A stretch of 24,085 bases of DNA, taken from positions 1 through 24,085 of the forward strand of contig NMRA01001363.1 of NCBI GenBank assembly GCA_002633005.1, in the 5' to 3' direction. This document shows positions 23,374 through 24,085 of the stretch, piece by piece. This DNA is from Phoronis australis. Its lineage: Eukaryota > Phoronida > Phoronidae. The translations under genes were made by a program, and so were the position numbers. The stretch's first letter is position 1; every line of letters begins with the position of its first letter. The notes beneath the pieces were generated by a model. It was not told the DNA's origin, did not search any database, and saw only the letters and a list, made by a program, of their open reading frames with translations.

Positions 23374-23725
23374 GGCGATCGGCAACATTTCATCTCACTG
23401 TACTTGGATCCATTTTCTGAACACAAGAGACGTGGAAAATTTTTCGAAAAACAGCATGAAATTTGGATCAGCAACCTCTGAGTACTCTGGTAGTCACCTA
23501 GGCTATCGGCAAATCCGATGGCAACATGAATTCAGCCATTAGCTTGACTTCAAAATGAGCTATGCGCTCAAATATTGGCTTCCGGACGATCGTTAGCATA
23601 GGCCTCAACGGGGAAAACTTCAAACTTTAAGAGACGTGGAAAAATTCTCACCAATGACGCTGATATTTGGTAGTAACAAGTCTTAACATACACTCTATGC
23701 CACAGGCTATCGGCAAATTGTGTCA
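23374..23725. repeat. Decayed tandem repeat, ~204-base period
   Basis: AAGAGACGTGGAAAA recurs at 23425 and 23629 and GGCTATCGGCAAAT at 23501 and 23705. Both pairs are 204 bases apart, so the register is kept. A partial earlier match, GGCGATCGGCAAC, is at 23374. The sequence between the words is strongly diverged. Confidence 0.55.
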
Positions 23726-24085
23726 CAGTAAATTGCTGATTATAGCCTGTTCTTGTGTATTTCTTATGGAGGGCTGCTGGCAAGATTTAGCGCATGCGCA
23801 GTTGGGCATTTTACAAATTTCTGGCGTTAGAGACATTTTGTACGTAAAGGTATCCATTACTTCATCACCAGCACTGACTCCATCCAGTCTTTTTGAAAAC
23901 GAGGCTCGTACAGTACCGCCATTTTCTCTTGTAGTGTTCAGTAAAAATAAAGACGTTACGGTCTCTGATAAAACTCTAGTCACAAGGAGCACGTGCATCA
24001 AGTCGGATTTCAACGGTTTGCCTAAAGTTGTTATAGCCCGTGCCCTTAGGCTTCAGATAAGGCCGATTTTGCCATTTTATGATGA

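Larger units (their letters stand above)
22220..24085 (+). other. 3' UTR and 3' flanking DNA
   Basis: No further gene is recognised. The nearest canonical AATAAA on the + strand that I see is at 23227-23232, about 1 kb after the stop; another is at 23946-23951. The UTR could be long or use a variant signal. The short frames here (22307-22627, 22513-22746, 23723-24013 minus) lack family motifs. A decayed tandem repeat lies at 23374-23725. Confidence 0.5.

Noticed and set aside
1-24085. tRNA or rRNA genes
   Set aside because: No B-box-like GGTTCGANTCC in a plausible cloverleaf and no rRNA-like conserved block was seen on either strand by eye. A covariance search was not possible.

Overview
The window is nuclear DNA from an animal, most likely an invertebrate bilaterian. 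It has one intron-rich gene on the + strand with GT...AG introns, intronic DNA full of transposon debris, no compact ORFs, and single-N scaffold joins. The lineage cannot be fixed from the sequence. The enzyme's short loop (...[12 protein letters not shown]...) is built like the invertebrate form.

The only intact gene is a complete aromatic L-amino-acid decarboxylase (DOPA decarboxylase, DDC). It has eleven coding exons between 5308 and 22219 that join into 479 residues; the human enzyme has 480. The PLP lysine (K304), D272, H193, loop tyrosine Y333 and G353 are all present. This supports a working decarboxylase rather than an aldehyde synthase or histidine decarboxylase.

Layout. 1-5307 is 5' flank with no recognisable gene. 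It holds two copies of a short inverted-repeat element (2708-2942 and 4965-5249) plus a decayed third (about 3069-3306); the second copy ends 58 bases before the DDC start codon. Intron 1 has a weak inverted-repeat pair. Intron 2 (7166-10002) and intron 7 (15954-18776) each carry, in the same orientation, a copy of a complex repeat built of ~145-base monomers in a ~430-base three-monomer higher-order unit. Each monomer has a site like the CTCF consensus, and four sites match exactly. Intron 4 (10774-13349) holds a 1.3-kb element with 318-base terminal inverted repeats and a broken THAP-domain gene, plus a small ~190-base inverted-repeat element. Introns 7-10 contain several foldback/hairpin elements and a Z-DNA-prone tract. 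The 3' flank (22220-24085) has no second gene, a distant AATAAA and a decayed tandem repeat.

Two single Ns (5102 and 14650) are each flanked by near-identical direct copies (78 bases and ~880 bases). These look like unmerged contig overlaps or haplotypes, not biology. The second one places a truncated extra copy of DDC exon 6 in front of the real exon and inflates intron 5.
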